Of a DNA stretch of 64,000 nucleotides, positions 26,590-35,782 are shown one piece after another. The stretch spans positions 1 to 64,000 of the forward strand of contig DIWM01000035.1 in assembly GCA_002428485.1 (NCBI GenBank). Direction: 5' to 3'. The notes below the pieces were generated by a model. It made no database searches. It was not told the DNA's origin and was given only the letters and a program-made list of their open reading frames with translations. A program made the translations under genes and the position numbers. The stretch comes from Deltaproteobacteria bacterium UBA6106 (GTDB lineage Bacteria > Desulfobacterota > Syntrophorhabdia > Syntrophorhabdales > Syntrophorhabdaceae). Within the stretch, counting starts at the first letter, position 1. Each line of letters opens with the position of its first letter.

Positions 26590-27839
26590 CCTCCTTTGCT
26601 CATAGAATTGAGAAAATCCTGGTTTGACTCTGTGTCGATCATCTTTTCAAGGAGAAACTCCATCGATTCAACGGGGTTCATCGGCTGCAAGACCTTCCTC
26701 AGCAGCCACGTTCTTGAAAGGTCGTTGCTTTCCAGCAATAATTCCTCTTTTCTCGTGCCCGATTTGTTTATGTCGATGGCAGGAAAGACTCTCTTCTCCG
26801 CGAGCTTTCTGTCAAGATATATCTCCATGTTTCCCGTGCCCTTGAACTCCTCGAAGATCACCTCGTCCATCCTGCTCCCCGTGTCTATCAATGCCGTTGC
26901 AACGATCGTCAGGCTTCCCCCCTCTTCTATGTTTTTCGCCGCCCCGAAAAAGCGCCTTGGCTTCTGCATCGCAGATGCGTCAATGCCTCCGGAGAGGATC
27001 TTCCCGCTTGACGGAACTACGGTATTGTATGCCCTTGCGAGCCTCGTTATGCTGTCGAGCAGTATCACCACGTCCCTCTTGTGCTCCACGAGTCTCTTGG
27101 CTTTCTCGATAACGATCTCCGCCACCTGAACGTGTCTCGTGGCGGGCTCGTCAAAGGTCGAACTTATGACCTCTCCTTTTACCGAGCGCATCATGTCCGT
27201 AACCTCCTCGGGCCTCTCGTCGATAAGGAGAACAATAAGAAATATCTCCTTGTGGTTCCGCGTAATGCTGTTTGCAATGTCCTGAAGGAGCATTGTTTTC
27301 CCGGTCCTCGGCGGGGCAACGATGAGCCCCCTCTGCCCCTTGCCGATAGGGGTGAAAAGGTCCATCACCCTTGTGGAGAGGCTGCGCTGTCCCGTTTCAA
27401 GCTTTATCCTTTCGTCGGGATATATGGGGGTAAGGTTATCAAAGATTATCTTGTCCCTTACAACCCCGGGGTCGTCAAAATTTATTGATTCGACCTTTAA
27501 AAGGGCAAAGTACTTTTCGTTGTCTTTGGGGGGGCGGATCTGCCCTGAGGTCGTATCTCCTGTCCTTAGCCCGAATTTCTTGATCTGCGAGGGCGATACA
27601 TATATATCGTCCGGACCGGGCAGGTAGTTTGAGTCGGTAGACCGCAAAAAACCAAACCCCTCCGAAAGAATCTCCAAAACCCCCTCTCCGTAGACCGATT
27701 CGTTCTTGTCTACGAATGCCTGGAGTATGGCGAATATAAGCTCCTGCTTTCTCAGCCCCGCCGCGTTCTCAACGTTCAGTTCCCTTGCCATGTGCGTGAG
27801 TTCTCCTATCTTCTTGCTTTTCAGCACGTTAAGGTGCAT
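26586..27839 (-). CDS. rho: Transcription termination factor Rho
   Basis: 417 residues, the compact form without a large insertion in the RNA-binding part. The N-terminal helix bundle (1-45), OB-fold with GFGFLRS (61-67) and ATPase with Walker A APPRTGKT (175-182) are intact. A hexameric RNA translocase. The start ATG at 27839 overlaps coaE by 11 bp. Confidence 0.96.
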   Translation of the reverse strand: MHLNVLKSKKIGELTHMARELNVENAAGLRKQELIFAILQAFVDKNESVYGEGVLEILSEGFGFLRSTDSNYLPGPDDIYVSPSQIKKFGLRTGDTTSGQIRPPKDNEKYFALLKVESINFDDPGVVRDKIIFDNLTPIYPDERIKLETGQRSLSTRVMDLFTPIGKGQRGLIVAPPRTGKTMLLQDIANSITRNHKEIFLIVLLIDERPEEVTDMMRSVKGEVISSTFDEPATRHVQVAEIVIEKAKRLVEHKRDVVILLDSITRLARAYNTVVPSSGKILSGGIDASAMQKPRRFFGAAKNIEEGGSLTIVATALIDTGSRMDEVIFEEFKGTGNMEIYLDRKLAEKRVFPAIDINKSGTRKEELLLESNDLSRTWLLRKVLQPMNPVESMEFLLEKMIDTESNQDFLNSMSKGG

Positions 27840-28437
27840 CTGCCCTTACCTCCCATTCTTTTATCCTTTGCAGCAGCCTTTCAACTTCTCTTTCAAGGCT
27901 GTCCACGTTTCCGTTGTTGTTAACTACGTGGTCGGCCATTTTCTCCTTTTCCGCAAGCGGGATCTGGTGGGGCATCCGCTGGCCGATGTCTTCTTCCGTC
28001 ATGCCCCTCGCTTTCAGTCTTTCCTTTATTGTCTTTGTCTTCGCAGAGACAACGACGACCTTATCAAACTCCTTGTAAAGTCCTGTTTCAAATAAAAGCG
28101 GTCCGTCCACGAAAACAACCTCGGCCCCCTCCCTTTCGAGTTCGTCAAGCCTCTGGCCGAGCATGCTCCTTACCCTCGGATGTATAATGGCCTCGAGGAT
28201 GCGAAGCAAATCCTTGTTTTTAAAGACCTCATCTCGCAAGCGAACAATGTCAACGGTGTCTTCGGCGACATACTCTGCGCCGAACCTTCTTCGTATCTCG
28301 GCGAGGACCTCCCCTTTTCTGATCAGGTCCTTTGAAAGCTGATCCAGGTCTATTATCTCGAACCCCTTTCTTTTCAGCATGCTTGATGCGGTTGTTTTAC
28401 CGCTCCCGATTATCCCCGTTATGCCGACGGTAATCAT
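27829..28437 (-). CDS. coaE: Dephospho-CoA kinase
   Basis: Last step of CoA synthesis. 202 residues. The P-loop GIIGSGKTTASSML (8-21), the D(L)DQLSKDLI motif and FVDGPLLFETGLY are standard. It overlaps gyrB upstream by 4 bp and rho downstream by 11 bp. Confidence 0.94.
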   Translation of the reverse strand: MITVGITGIIGSGKTTASSMLKRKGFEIIDLDQLSKDLIRKGEVLAEIRRRFGAEYVAEDTVDIVRLRDEVFKNKDLLRILEAIIHPRVRSMLGQRLDELEREGAEVVFVDGPLLFETGLYKEFDKVVVVSAKTKTIKERLKARGMTEEDIGQRMPHQIPLAEKEKMADHVVNNNGNVDSLEREVERLLQRIKEWEVRADAP

Positions 28438-30800
28438 ACATCAAGGTTTCTGACGCTGAGGGCGTTTTCCTCGATAAACCTTCTTCTTGTTTCGATATTG
28501 TTTCCCATGAGCACGGTGAACACCTGGTCTGCTTCAACGGCATCTTCTATTGACACCTTGAGAAGGCGCCTCTTGTCCGGATTCATGGTTGTTCCCCAAA
28601 GCTGTTCCGGGTTCATCTCCCCCAGGCCCTTGTATCTCTGGATGTTTATTCCTTCCTTTCCTTTTTCGCTCACGATGCGCAGCAGTTCTTCGGCGCTTAA
28701 CGTTTCTGCCCCGTTGTTCCCGTCGCTGATCCTTATCTCCTCGTCATAGAATTGCCGTATCTCCTGAAAGGTCTTGTAAGATTCGACATAATCCCCCTGG
28801 GAGCAGAGCTCATAGTCGATCCGCACCAGAAACGGGCCCTTTTTAGAGTCGGTCCCATGTATATTTATCGTGAAAAGGTTGTGCTCCCTGTCTTTTACTA
28901 TTTCGACGCTGTGCCCCAACCTTCTCAGGTGGCCCGCGTAGCCCTCTGCCTTTTCCGCCGATTCAAAGTCGCGCCTCGTCGCCATGCCCAGGCGCATGAG
29001 TCCGAGTATTGCGTCCCTTGTCGTGCCGAGCGCCTGCATGCTCTTGATGTACCGCTCTACGGTTTTGAGCTTCTTTATCTTCTTCCTCAGTTCCTCCCCG
29101 TCTGTCTGGTTGCCCCCGACGTAGCACCGTATTTTCTCTGTGCCGCGCTCTATAATATTTCTTTCAAATTCCTCTTCGTCCTTTGCGTAAAACTCCTTAT
29201 TGCCGTGCTTTATCTTGTATAAGGGCGGCTGGGCTATATAGAGGTGCCCCTCTGATATGAGGTCAGGCATCTGCCGGTAGAAAAAAGTCAGGAGAAGCGT
29301 TCTTATGTGAGAACCGTCAACGTCGGCATCTGTCATTATAATTACCTTGTTATAGCGCAGCCTTGATTTGTTGTCGGGGTTCATGCCGACTGCCAGGTAG
29401 ATTGATTTGATCTCCTGGTTTGTCAGCACCTTTTCTTCTCTCGATTTTTCGACGTTCAGGATCTTGCCCTTCAGGGGAAGTATTGCCTGGACTTTTCTGT
29501 CCCTGCCCTGTTTCGCGGAGCCGCCCGCGGAGTCGCCCTCCACTATGAAGAGCTCGCAAACCTCGGGGTCGCTTTCCTGGCAGTCGGCGAGCTTCCCCGG
29601 AAGCACGCCGCTCTCTATAAGGCTCTTGCTCTTTACAAGCTCTTTGGCCTTTTTTGCGGCCTCCCTTGCCCTTCTTGTCTCGAGCGCTTTGTTAACCATT
29701 GCCTTTGCTTTGTCGGGGTTAATCTCCAGGTACTCAGCGATCTTTTCGTTCAGCACGGACTCGACAAGCCCCTTTATCTCGCTGTTGCCAAGCTTTGCTT
29801 TCGTCTGTCCTTCAAATTGCGGGTTTTGTATCTTGATGCTGAGAACGGCCACCATTCCTTCTTTTATGTCGTCTCCGGAAAGGCTTTCTTTTACCTTCTG
29901 GGACATGTTGTTCTGTATAAAATTGTTTATGCTTCTTGTCATGGCACCCCTGAAGCCCGCCACGTGGGTGCCCCCTTCTTTTGTGTTTACGTTATTTACA
30001 AAGCTGTATATGTTTTCGTTATAGCTGTCATTATACTGGACGGCAAGCTCAATGGCGTCGAGCGGCGGCTTGTTGCTTATTATGTATATGGGCTCTTCAA
30101 AGAGAACGACCTTGTTTGTGTTCAGGTATTTTACAAAAGATTTTATACCGCCTTCGTGCTTAAACTCCTGGCGCTTCCCTTTCCTGTCGTCGACAAGAAC
30201 GATATTTATGCCGTTGTTGAGAAAAGACACTTCCCTCATCCTGTGAACTATAATGTCGTAGCTGATATCTGTTGTTTCGAAAAGGCTTCCGTCCGCCTTG
30301 AACCTCACCTTTGTTCCCGTTTTGTCTGTATCGCCCACCACCTTGAGGTCCGCCATCCTGATCCCGTATTCGTATCTCTGATAATAAACCTTGCTGTCCC
30401 TTCTTACTTCCACCTCAAGATACTCGGAAAGCGCGTTGACAACGGAAAGCCCCACGCCGTGCAGTCCTGCTGAATATCTGTAACTATCTTTGTCAAACTT
30501 TCCGCCTGCGTGCAGTTTTGTTAGGACAACCTCCAGGGCCGACATGTTCTCTTCGCTGTGCTCTTCTACCGGGATGCCCCGCCCGTTGTCTTCAACGGTC
30601 ACGCTGTTGTCCCTGTGTATTGTTATCAAAATTTTATTGCAGTATCCTTCCAGCGCTTCGTCAACGCTATTGTCTACCAGCTCGTATACAAGGTGGTGCA
30701 GGCCTTCTATGCCGGTATTTCCAATATACATGGAGGGCACCTTTCTAACGGCGTCGAGGCCCCCGAGTATTTTTATGCTTTCTGCCCCGTATTCTCTCAT
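28434..30800 (-). CDS. gyrB: DNA gyrase subunit B
   Basis: 788 residues. The GHKL ATPase (VDNSVDEAL, DNGRGIPVEEH, GLHGVGLSVVN) is followed by the transducer and TOPRIM (EGDSAGGSAKQGR, DADVDGSHIRT). The length reflects an insertion of about 160 residues between TOPRIM and the conserved tail (about 545-700), as in proteobacterial GyrB. It starts one base after dnaN, without a recF gene between them; gyrA is not in the window. Confidence 0.96.
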   Translation of the reverse strand: MREYGAESIKILGGLDAVRKVPSMYIGNTGIEGLHHLVYELVDNSVDEALEGYCNKILITIHRDNSVTVEDNGRGIPVEEHSEENMSALEVVLTKLHAGGKFDKDSYRYSAGLHGVGLSVVNALSEYLEVEVRRDSKVYYQRYEYGIRMADLKVVGDTDKTGTKVRFKADGSLFETTDISYDIIVHRMREVSFLNNGINIVLVDDRKGKRQEFKHEGGIKSFVKYLNTNKVVLFEEPIYIISNKPPLDAIELAVQYNDSYNENIYSFVNNVNTKEGGTHVAGFRGAMTRSINNFIQNNMSQKVKESLSGDDIKEGMVAVLSIKIQNPQFEGQTKAKLGNSEIKGLVESVLNEKIAEYLEINPDKAKAMVNKALETRRAREAAKKAKELVKSKSLIESGVLPGKLADCQESDPEVCELFIVEGDSAGGSAKQGRDRKVQAILPLKGKILNVEKSREEKVLTNQEIKSIYLAVGMNPDNKSRLRYNKVIIMTDADVDGSHIRTLLLTFFYRQMPDLISEGHLYIAQPPLYKIKHGNKEFYAKDEEEFERNIIERGTEKIRCYVGGNQTDGEELRKKIKKLKTVERYIKSMQALGTTRDAILGLMRLGMATRRDFESAEKAEGYAGHLRRLGHSVEIVKDREHNLFTINIHGTDSKKGPFLVRIDYELCSQGDYVESYKTFQEIRQFYDEEIRISDGNNGAETLSAEELLRIVSEKGKEGINIQRYKGLGEMNPEQLWGTTMNPDKRRLLKVSIEDAVEADQVFTVLMGNNIETRRRFIEENALSVRNLDV

Positions 30801-30801
30801 A

Positions 30802-31887
30802 TTATATCCTTATCGGCATCACTATGTTTTTGTAATCCTCTTCCTGTTCGCCCCTGAAAAGGACCGCGCCGTATGTTTCCGGCGTCATCATTATTAGTTT
30901 TTCCCCTGCAATGTGTGCTACCACATCAAGGATGAACCTGGCGTTGAAGCTCATACTTGTCTTTTCTCCATCGTAGTCTACCTCTATGTCTTCTTTTGCC
31001 CTTCCAATATCAGACTCCGCGTCTATTTCCATATTTCTCTCTGAAAATGTTATTTTTACGGGTTCCGACCTTCCAATAATTGCCGAAGCCCTTTTTAGCC
31101 CTCTATGAAAGGACTCCTTATCTATTTTTAATATTTTTGGATTGTTGGACGGAAGTACGTTTTCATAATCCGGAAAACTTCCTTCAATTATCCGTGTTAT
31201 TATTTTTAATTTTTCCGTGCTGAATTGCACATATTTTTCCTCTATCGATATTTTTACTTCATCTTCCTCTTCTATTATCCTTTCTGCTTCGATAACCGAC
31301 CTTTTCGGTATTGTCACTCCCTTAAAACTTTTCAGTTCTTTTACCTTTCGCCGACAAAGCGCCATTCTAAATCCGTCTGTGCCGACCATTATTAATTCCC
31401 CCTCAATGCCTTGCATATACATTCCCGTCAGAATATATCTTGTTTCGTCTGTCGACACTGCAAAGCTGACCTTTTCTATCATATCGAGGAATGTCTTTCC
31501 ATCAATCATAAATTCTTCTTTCCCTTTGATTTCCTTTGTCTCTGGAAACTCTTCCGGGTCCTGAAGACTCATTACAATCTCTGTTCTCTTCTGTTTTATC
31601 GTCAGTTGATTTTCTTCAAGCAACAACTGAATTTCCCCGCCTTCGAGCTCTCTCAATACCTCCAGAAACTTTCTTCCGTGCACTACAATTTTCCTTTCTT
31701 TTTCCACCTTGCAATCTATATATGCGATCGCGCTGACTTCAAGGTCTGTTGAGAATATTGTTGTCCCTTCTTTTCCAAACTCAAAAAGTATATTTGAAAG
31801 GATGGGCATAAGTGATCTTTTTTCGGTGATGCTTACAATTTTTGACACCGGTCCGAAGATTTTGTTTTTATCTATTATTATATTCAT
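30802..31887 (-). CDS. dnaN: DNA polymerase III beta subunit (sliding clamp)
   Basis: 361 residues, three clamp domains. The N-terminal SIVSITEKRSLMPILSNIL-like segment and the C-terminal VMPIRI end, which forms the partner-binding pocket, are typical. It is encoded 117 bp after dnaA in the same direction, the standard arrangement. Confidence 0.95.
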   Translation of the reverse strand: MNIIIDKNKIFGPVSKIVSITEKRSLMPILSNILFEFGKEGTTIFSTDLEVSAIAYIDCKVEKERKIVVHGRKFLEVLRELEGGEIQLLLEENQLTIKQKRTEIVMSLQDPEEFPETKEIKGKEEFMIDGKTFLDMIEKVSFAVSTDETRYILTGMYMQGIEGELIMVGTDGFRMALCRRKVKELKSFKGVTIPKRSVIEAERIIEEEDEVKISIEEKYVQFSTEKLKIITRIIEGSFPDYENVLPSNNPKILKIDKESFHRGLKRASAIIGRSEPVKITFSERNMEIDAESDIGRAKEDIEVDYDGEKTSMSFNARFILDVVAHIAGEKLIMMTPETYGAVLFRGEQEEDYKNIVMPIRI

Positions 31888-32004
31888 ATATACTCCTCAT
31901 ATAATTAATAAGTAGTGTGTATATGTTAAAAAAGATATATACACAGGGAACTAAACGGGAAATTGTTTATTAACTATGTTCAAAAGAGATCAGGGAATGT
32001 TTAA
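31888..32004. promoter_or_regulatory. dnaA–dnaN spacer with an inverted pair of DnaA-box-like sites
   Basis: TGTGTATAT (31916-31924) and ATATACACA (31937-31945) form a perfect 9-bp inverted repeat with a 12-nt spacer. Each half differs by one base from the DnaA box TTATNCACA. The spacer is A/T-rich. It may be a DnaA-controlled dnaN promoter or part of the origin. Confidence 0.45.
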
Positions 32005-33321
32005 TCATGTTGACCTAAGTTTCAGTATCAGCTTTTCAACAGAACTTTTTAACTCCTTTTTAACATTCATGCCATCTTTTATTTTATTGACCGAATGAAT
32101 AATGGTGGCGTGGTCTTTGCCGCCAAACCTTTCACCTATACTAACGAGCGAAGAGTCTGTCAGTTCACGACAGAGATATATTGCCACCTGTCTTGGTACA
32201 AGAATTGATTTTATTCTCTTTTTAGATTTCAAATCGGCCGGGCTAATAGAAAAATATGAAGACACCTCTTTTATGATCATCTCTATGGTAATCTCTTTTT
32301 CCTTTTCTTTAATAATGTGCCCGATCACCTCTTTAACGAGATCTACGCTGATGGCCACCTTGTTTAGCGAAGCAAAAGCGCCGACCCTTATTAAAGACCC
32401 CTCAAGAGACCGAACGCTGTCCTCTGAATTTGAAGCAATAAAAAAGGCAACATCCAGCGGAAGTTCAATGTTTTCATGTTCAGCCTTTTTGTTAAGTATG
32501 GCAACTTTTGTTTCTATGTCGGGCGATTGTATGTCCGCCACAAGCCCCCACTCGAATCTCGACTTCAGGCGCTCCTCAAAGTTTTCAATATCCCTTGGGA
32601 ATTTGTCGCTTGTAACGACGATCTGTTTCATGTTGTCGTAAAGGGTGTTGAATGTATGGAAAAACTCCGCCTGAGTCCTTTCTTTTCCGGCAATAAACTG
32701 TATATCATCGATAAGCAGGATGTCCATTTTTCTAAATCTATTTCTAAACTCCTCCATCTTCTCATATCTGATAGAATTAATAAGCTCATTAGTAAAGGAT
32801 TCGGCAGTTATATAGCAAATCCTTTCAGGGTTAACCCCCCCGTGACTGACAAGAAAATTTCCTATAGCATTTAAAAGATGCGTCTTGCCAAGCCCCACTC
32901 CTCCGTATATAAAAAGCGGGTTATAGGTCTTGCCGGGGTTGGTGGCGACGGCAAGACACGCGGCGTTTGCGAACTGGTTGCTCGAACCAACAACGAAGCC
33001 TTCGAAGGTATACCTTGCGTTGAAGGAGTTATATTGGCTTGGACGCCTTACAACAACCCCTTTCCGCTCCCCGCGCACTTCCTCTTTTTTCAAAATATAT
33101 TCAATGGTTACATCGTTTTTTACAAGACCCTTAAGGAGAGAAACCAGTATGGGCTCAAAATTTTCCACGACCCAGTCACGAAAGAAAGCATTTGGCACGA
33201 GGATCATGCACCTGTTGTCTTTAAAATCGGCCAATACAAGCGGCTCAATCCACGTCTTATAACTGTCTTCGTTTATTATGTTTGCAATTTTAGGCTTAAT
33301 CTGTGAAAGAATATCGTTCAT
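32005..33321 (-). CDS. dnaA: Chromosomal replication initiator DnaA
   Basis: 438 residues. Domain I (1-80), a very short linker, the AAA+ domain with Walker A YGGVGLGKTH (139-148) and the C-terminal helix-turn-helix with LVPRQVAIYLCREL and GGKDHATIIHS, the DnaA-box reader. It is followed by dnaN and gyrB. DnaA-box-like sequences lie just upstream of its start. Confidence 0.97.
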   Translation of the reverse strand: MNDILSQIKPKIANIINEDSYKTWIEPLVLADFKDNRCMILVPNAFFRDWVVENFEPILVSLLKGLVKNDVTIEYILKKEEVRGERKGVVVRRPSQYNSFNARYTFEGFVVGSSNQFANAACLAVATNPGKTYNPLFIYGGVGLGKTHLLNAIGNFLVSHGGVNPERICYITAESFTNELINSIRYEKMEEFRNRFRKMDILLIDDIQFIAGKERTQAEFFHTFNTLYDNMKQIVVTSDKFPRDIENFEERLKSRFEWGLVADIQSPDIETKVAILNKKAEHENIELPLDVAFFIASNSEDSVRSLEGSLIRVGAFASLNKVAISVDLVKEVIGHIIKEKEKEITIEMIIKEVSSYFSISPADLKSKKRIKSILVPRQVAIYLCRELTDSSLVSIGERFGGKDHATIIHSVNKIKDGMNVKKELKSSVEKLILKLRST

Positions 33322-33526
33322 CTTTTAGATACTTTTCAACATATTTTCAACAGTTGTGGAAAATCTTAGCGTTCTTGAATGGCTTAGAGATTAATCTTAA
33401 TACTAAAACAAAAAAAATTCAACCTTTTTTTAACCCTTACCGGCATTAAAACGGCATTCCGTTTTTGTTTCTTTAATTGCAACAACCATTGCCAAGCCCG
33501 CCCAATTCTGTTAGTATAGGCAACAC
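33322..33526. other. oriC: Probable oriC region upstream of dnaA
   Basis: Two tandem TTTTCAACA (33333-33341, 33344-33352), each one mismatch from the DnaA box, are followed by the inverted consensus TGTGGAAAA (33355-33363). An A/T-rich tract (about 33390-33430) that could serve as the unwinding element comes next. It is flanked by dnaA and lies near parS sites and replication genes. Only one perfect box is visible, so a smaller or distributed origin remains possible. Confidence 0.55.
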
Positions 33527-33961
33527 ATGAAGCACGCCATCAATACCCTTCTGGTTCTTATTGCCCTTTTTCTTTGTTTACAGCCGGCCCGGGCAGACCA
33601 CCTGTCGGACAACCTGAAAAGGGCAAGGGCCGAGAACAAAGAGGTAGTCATGTATTTCTACAGCCAATACTGCCCATACTGCGATGCCATGGACCAAAAT
33701 GTTCTGGGCGATGCCGGGGTGAGTGCAGCGCTTAAAAAGGAATTTATCTATATCAGGGTAGACGTTGACAAGGTGCCCGGGCATGGCCGCAAATACCAGA
33801 TAAGGGGCTACCCCACAACCGTCCTTACCGAAAGCAGCGGAAGGGTAATTGTAAAGATACCCGGATATATTCCCAAGAAGGATTTTTGGAAGGTGCTTAC
33901 CTACCTTAAGGGCAAGCACTACAAGACCATGGGCCTGAGCGACTTTCTTCAATCTGAATGA
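33527..33961 (+). CDS. Exported thioredoxin-fold protein
   Basis: 144 residues with a signal peptide (1-23, ending ARA). The CPYC active site (C49, C52) lies in a YSQYCPYCD context and the cis-proline in GYPTTV, as in periplasmic SoxW/DsbD-gamma-like thiol reductases. It could keep cysteines of exported proteins, such as apocytochromes, reduced; this is inference. A promoter-like TTGCCA-17 bp-TAGTAT (33490-33518) ends close to the ATG, so the leader is very short. Confidence 0.82.
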   Translation: MKHAINTLLVLIALFLCLQPARADHLSDNLKRARAENKEVVMYFYSQYCPYCDAMDQNVLGDAGVSAALKKEFIYIRVDVDKVPGHGRKYQIRGYPTTVLTESSGRVIVKIPGYIPKKDFWKVLTYLKGKHYKTMGLSDFLQSE

Positions 33962-33963
33962 TT

Positions 33964-33983
33964 CCCCGCAGCAAGCAGCGGGG
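33964..33983. repeat. REP-like palindrome, copy 1
   Basis: CCCCGC (33964-33969) and GCGGGG (33978-33983) around AGCAAGCA. It sits between the convergent thioredoxin-like and NlpC genes and could also act as a terminator (followed by TAGTTTGTTT). Related palindromes occur at 36714-36729 and 36807-36826. Confidence 0.5.
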
Positions 33984-33992
33984 TAGTTTGTT

Positions 33993-34463
33993 TCATAACA
34001 CTGCCCTGAATGACAGGAGATTTCTTCGCCAGTAGCTTGAATCCACGTCGTCTACCGCAACACCCCTTGACTTGGAGGCATGTATGAACTCCCCGTTGTT
34101 GAGCATGATACCGACGTGAAGCTCCTTGCTTATTTTAAAAAAAACAAGATCGCCGGGCCGCACCCCGTCCCTTGAAATTTGATACCCCATTTTGAGAATC
34201 CCTTCGGCAGTTACGGGGAGCGCGACCCGCGACTGCCTGAAGACATAATATACAAAACCGCTGCAGTCAAAGGCGTCGGGGCCCTTCGCGCCGCTTTTGT
34301 AGGGCTTCCCCATGAAAGAAGCGGACGTCTGTATTATATCGTTTCGGACGTCCGATGTTGACTCATAGATCCTGACCTTCTTCGGCGCACAACCAAAAAT
34401 GATGGTCAGAAAAAGAAAAACAACAAGAACCCTCCCAAAGAACGCGCGCATAAAGCTATCCAT
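33993..34463 (-). CDS. NlpC/P60-family peptidoglycan hydrolase lipoprotein
   Basis: 156 residues with a lipoprotein signal (lipobox IFGC, acylated C25). The NlpC/P60 catalytic cysteine is C67 in AFDCSGFVYYVF and the histidine H116 in LHVGIML, with a third polar residue near H128. Such gamma-D-glutamyl-diamino-acid endopeptidases cut peptidoglycan stem peptides. Its start overlaps the HAD phosphatase gene by 8 bp. Confidence 0.88.
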   Translation of the reverse strand: MDSFMRAFFGRVLVVFLFLTIIFGCAPKKVRIYESTSDVRNDIIQTSASFMGKPYKSGAKGPDAFDCSGFVYYVFRQSRVALPVTAEGILKMGYQISRDGVRPGDLVFFKISKELHVGIMLNNGEFIHASKSRGVAVDDVDSSYWRRNLLSFRAVL

Positions 34464-35097
34464 ACCTCCTGAGAATATCTATGACGCCCTCGAGGGACTG
34501 CCCGCAATATGCATGTTTTATGTGGGGCAGCACCTTCTCGTGAGGGTTGAATCCAATGGGAAGCCCAACGGCCCCGAACATGCCGATATCTCCCTCCCCG
34601 TCCCCCACGGCGCAGGCATCTTTCCTGGTAAAACCTTTTTGGCCGAGCAGTGCGTCTACAAGAGGACCTTTTTTGTCGTATTCAACGTTGATCCTTACTT
34701 CGCCGGTGAGAACCCCGTCTTTGACGAGAAGCTCATTTGAAAAGGCGCCATCGACAGAGAGATCGCATTTGACCAGGTCTACAAGCACAGACAGGCCCGT
34801 TGACACAATAAAGGTGGCAATGCCCATATCTTTTATAGCGCGGATCGATTCCCGCACCCCGTCCTGATAAGGAATCTCCCTGACCACTTTCATCACGTCG
34901 GCAACCGGCAACCCCCTCCAGAGAAGGGCGTCCCTCCTGCAGAACTCGCGATAGTCTATCGCCCCCTCCCCGAAGAGCCTCTGGTACGTGTCGGCGTGAT
35001 CATTCCACAGGCCCAGCCTCCTGTGAAGAAACTCCCAGCTGCTCTTTTCCTTGGTCAGCGTGCCGTCGCAGTCAAGAAAGACGATCTTGATGGACAT
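34456..35097 (-). CDS. HAD-family phosphatase (SerB-like, HAD-IB)
   Basis: 213 residues. HAD motif I is FLDCDGTLT with nucleophile D9 and D11, motif II is VSTGL (about 117), and the acid motif is AVGDGEGDIGMF (near 178-189). The pattern is closest to phosphoserine-phosphatase-like HAD-IB enzymes, but the cap region does not fix the substrate. It is co-transcribed with the NlpC lipoprotein and divergent from a methyltransferase. Confidence 0.85.
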   Translation of the reverse strand: MSIKIVFLDCDGTLTKEKSSWEFLHRRLGLWNDHADTYQRLFGEGAIDYREFCRRDALLWRGLPVADVMKVVREIPYQDGVRESIRAIKDMGIATFIVSTGLSVLVDLVKCDLSVDGAFSNELLVKDGVLTGEVRINVEYDKKGPLVDALLGQKGFTRKDACAVGDGEGDIGMFGAVGLPIGFNPHEKVLPHIKHAYCGQSLEGVIDILRRYG

Positions 35098-35180
35098 GGT
35101 TTTTTATATCACCAATGGCTGAAAAAATCTATTTTTTATGATCCCGCGATGCACTATACTATGTTTTAAGGAGATTTTTG

Positions 35181-35207
35181 ATGCGCGCGCGCACGGTCCG
35201 GCAATGA
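35181..35207 (+). other. Possible 8-codon leader ORF coupled to the methyltransferase
   Basis: ATG at 35181 with a strong AAGGAG site 7 nt upstream reads MRARTVRQ and stops in TGA at 35205-35207. That stop shares ATGA with the methyltransferase start at 35204, which has no good ribosome site of its own. Coupled translation would explain how the gene is expressed. Confidence 0.35.
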
Positions 35208-35782
35208 AAAGAGGATATTTGGAGACACCCAACTGGGACAAAAGGTATAGGGAGGGGTTTTACGACGGGGCAAAAGAACCCCATAGCCTTCTGAAGAGGT
35301 TCGCACCCGCCGTTCCGGCCGGCATCGCCTTAGACATTGCAATGGGCAACGGACGGGACGCCGTTTTTCTTGCAGAGAGAGGCCTTAGCGTATACGGGCT
35401 TGAAAGGTCCATGGAGGCAATAAGGCGGGCGCAGCAAAAGGCAGCGGAGAGAGACGCACGCATAGTTGCTGTCTGCGGCGATGCGAACAACCTCCCCTTC
35501 GGAAGCGAATCCGCGGACCTGGTGGTCGTATTCTATTTTTTACTCAGGAACATTATGGAAGAAATCACCCGCATATTGCGGAAAGATGGTATACTGATAT
35601 ACGAAACCTTTTTAAAGAGACAGAACCTCATCGACAGGCGCAGGACAGAGGACTACCTGCTGGATGACGGAGAGCTTATCGGATGCTTTCCCGGGATGGA
35701 GCCGCTCTTCTATGAAGAAACAATCACGGGCTTTAAGGGCAAAAAAAAGATTGTAGCGCGATATGCAGGGAGAAAGAGATGA
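35204..35782 (+). CDS. Class I SAM-dependent methyltransferase
   Basis: 192 residues from the ATG at 35204 (MKRGYLETPNWDKRY). The SAM motif I is ALDIAMGNGRDAVFLAERG, followed by YGLERS and a motif near VCGDANNLPF. It resembles TehB/SAM-methyltransferase type 11/12 proteins such as thiol or tellurite methyltransferases; substrate unknown. Its stop overlaps the tsaC-like start by 4 bp (ATGA). The frame extends to 35138, but the earlier part lacks similarity. Confidence 0.8.
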   Translation: MKRGYLETPNWDKRYREGFYDGAKEPHSLLKRFAPAVPAGIALDIAMGNGRDAVFLAERGLSVYGLERSMEAIRRAQQKAAERDARIVAVCGDANNLPFGSESADLVVVFYFLLRNIMEEITRILRKDGILIYETFLKRQNLIDRRRTEDYLLDDGELIGCFPGMEPLFYEETITGFKGKKKIVARYAGRKR

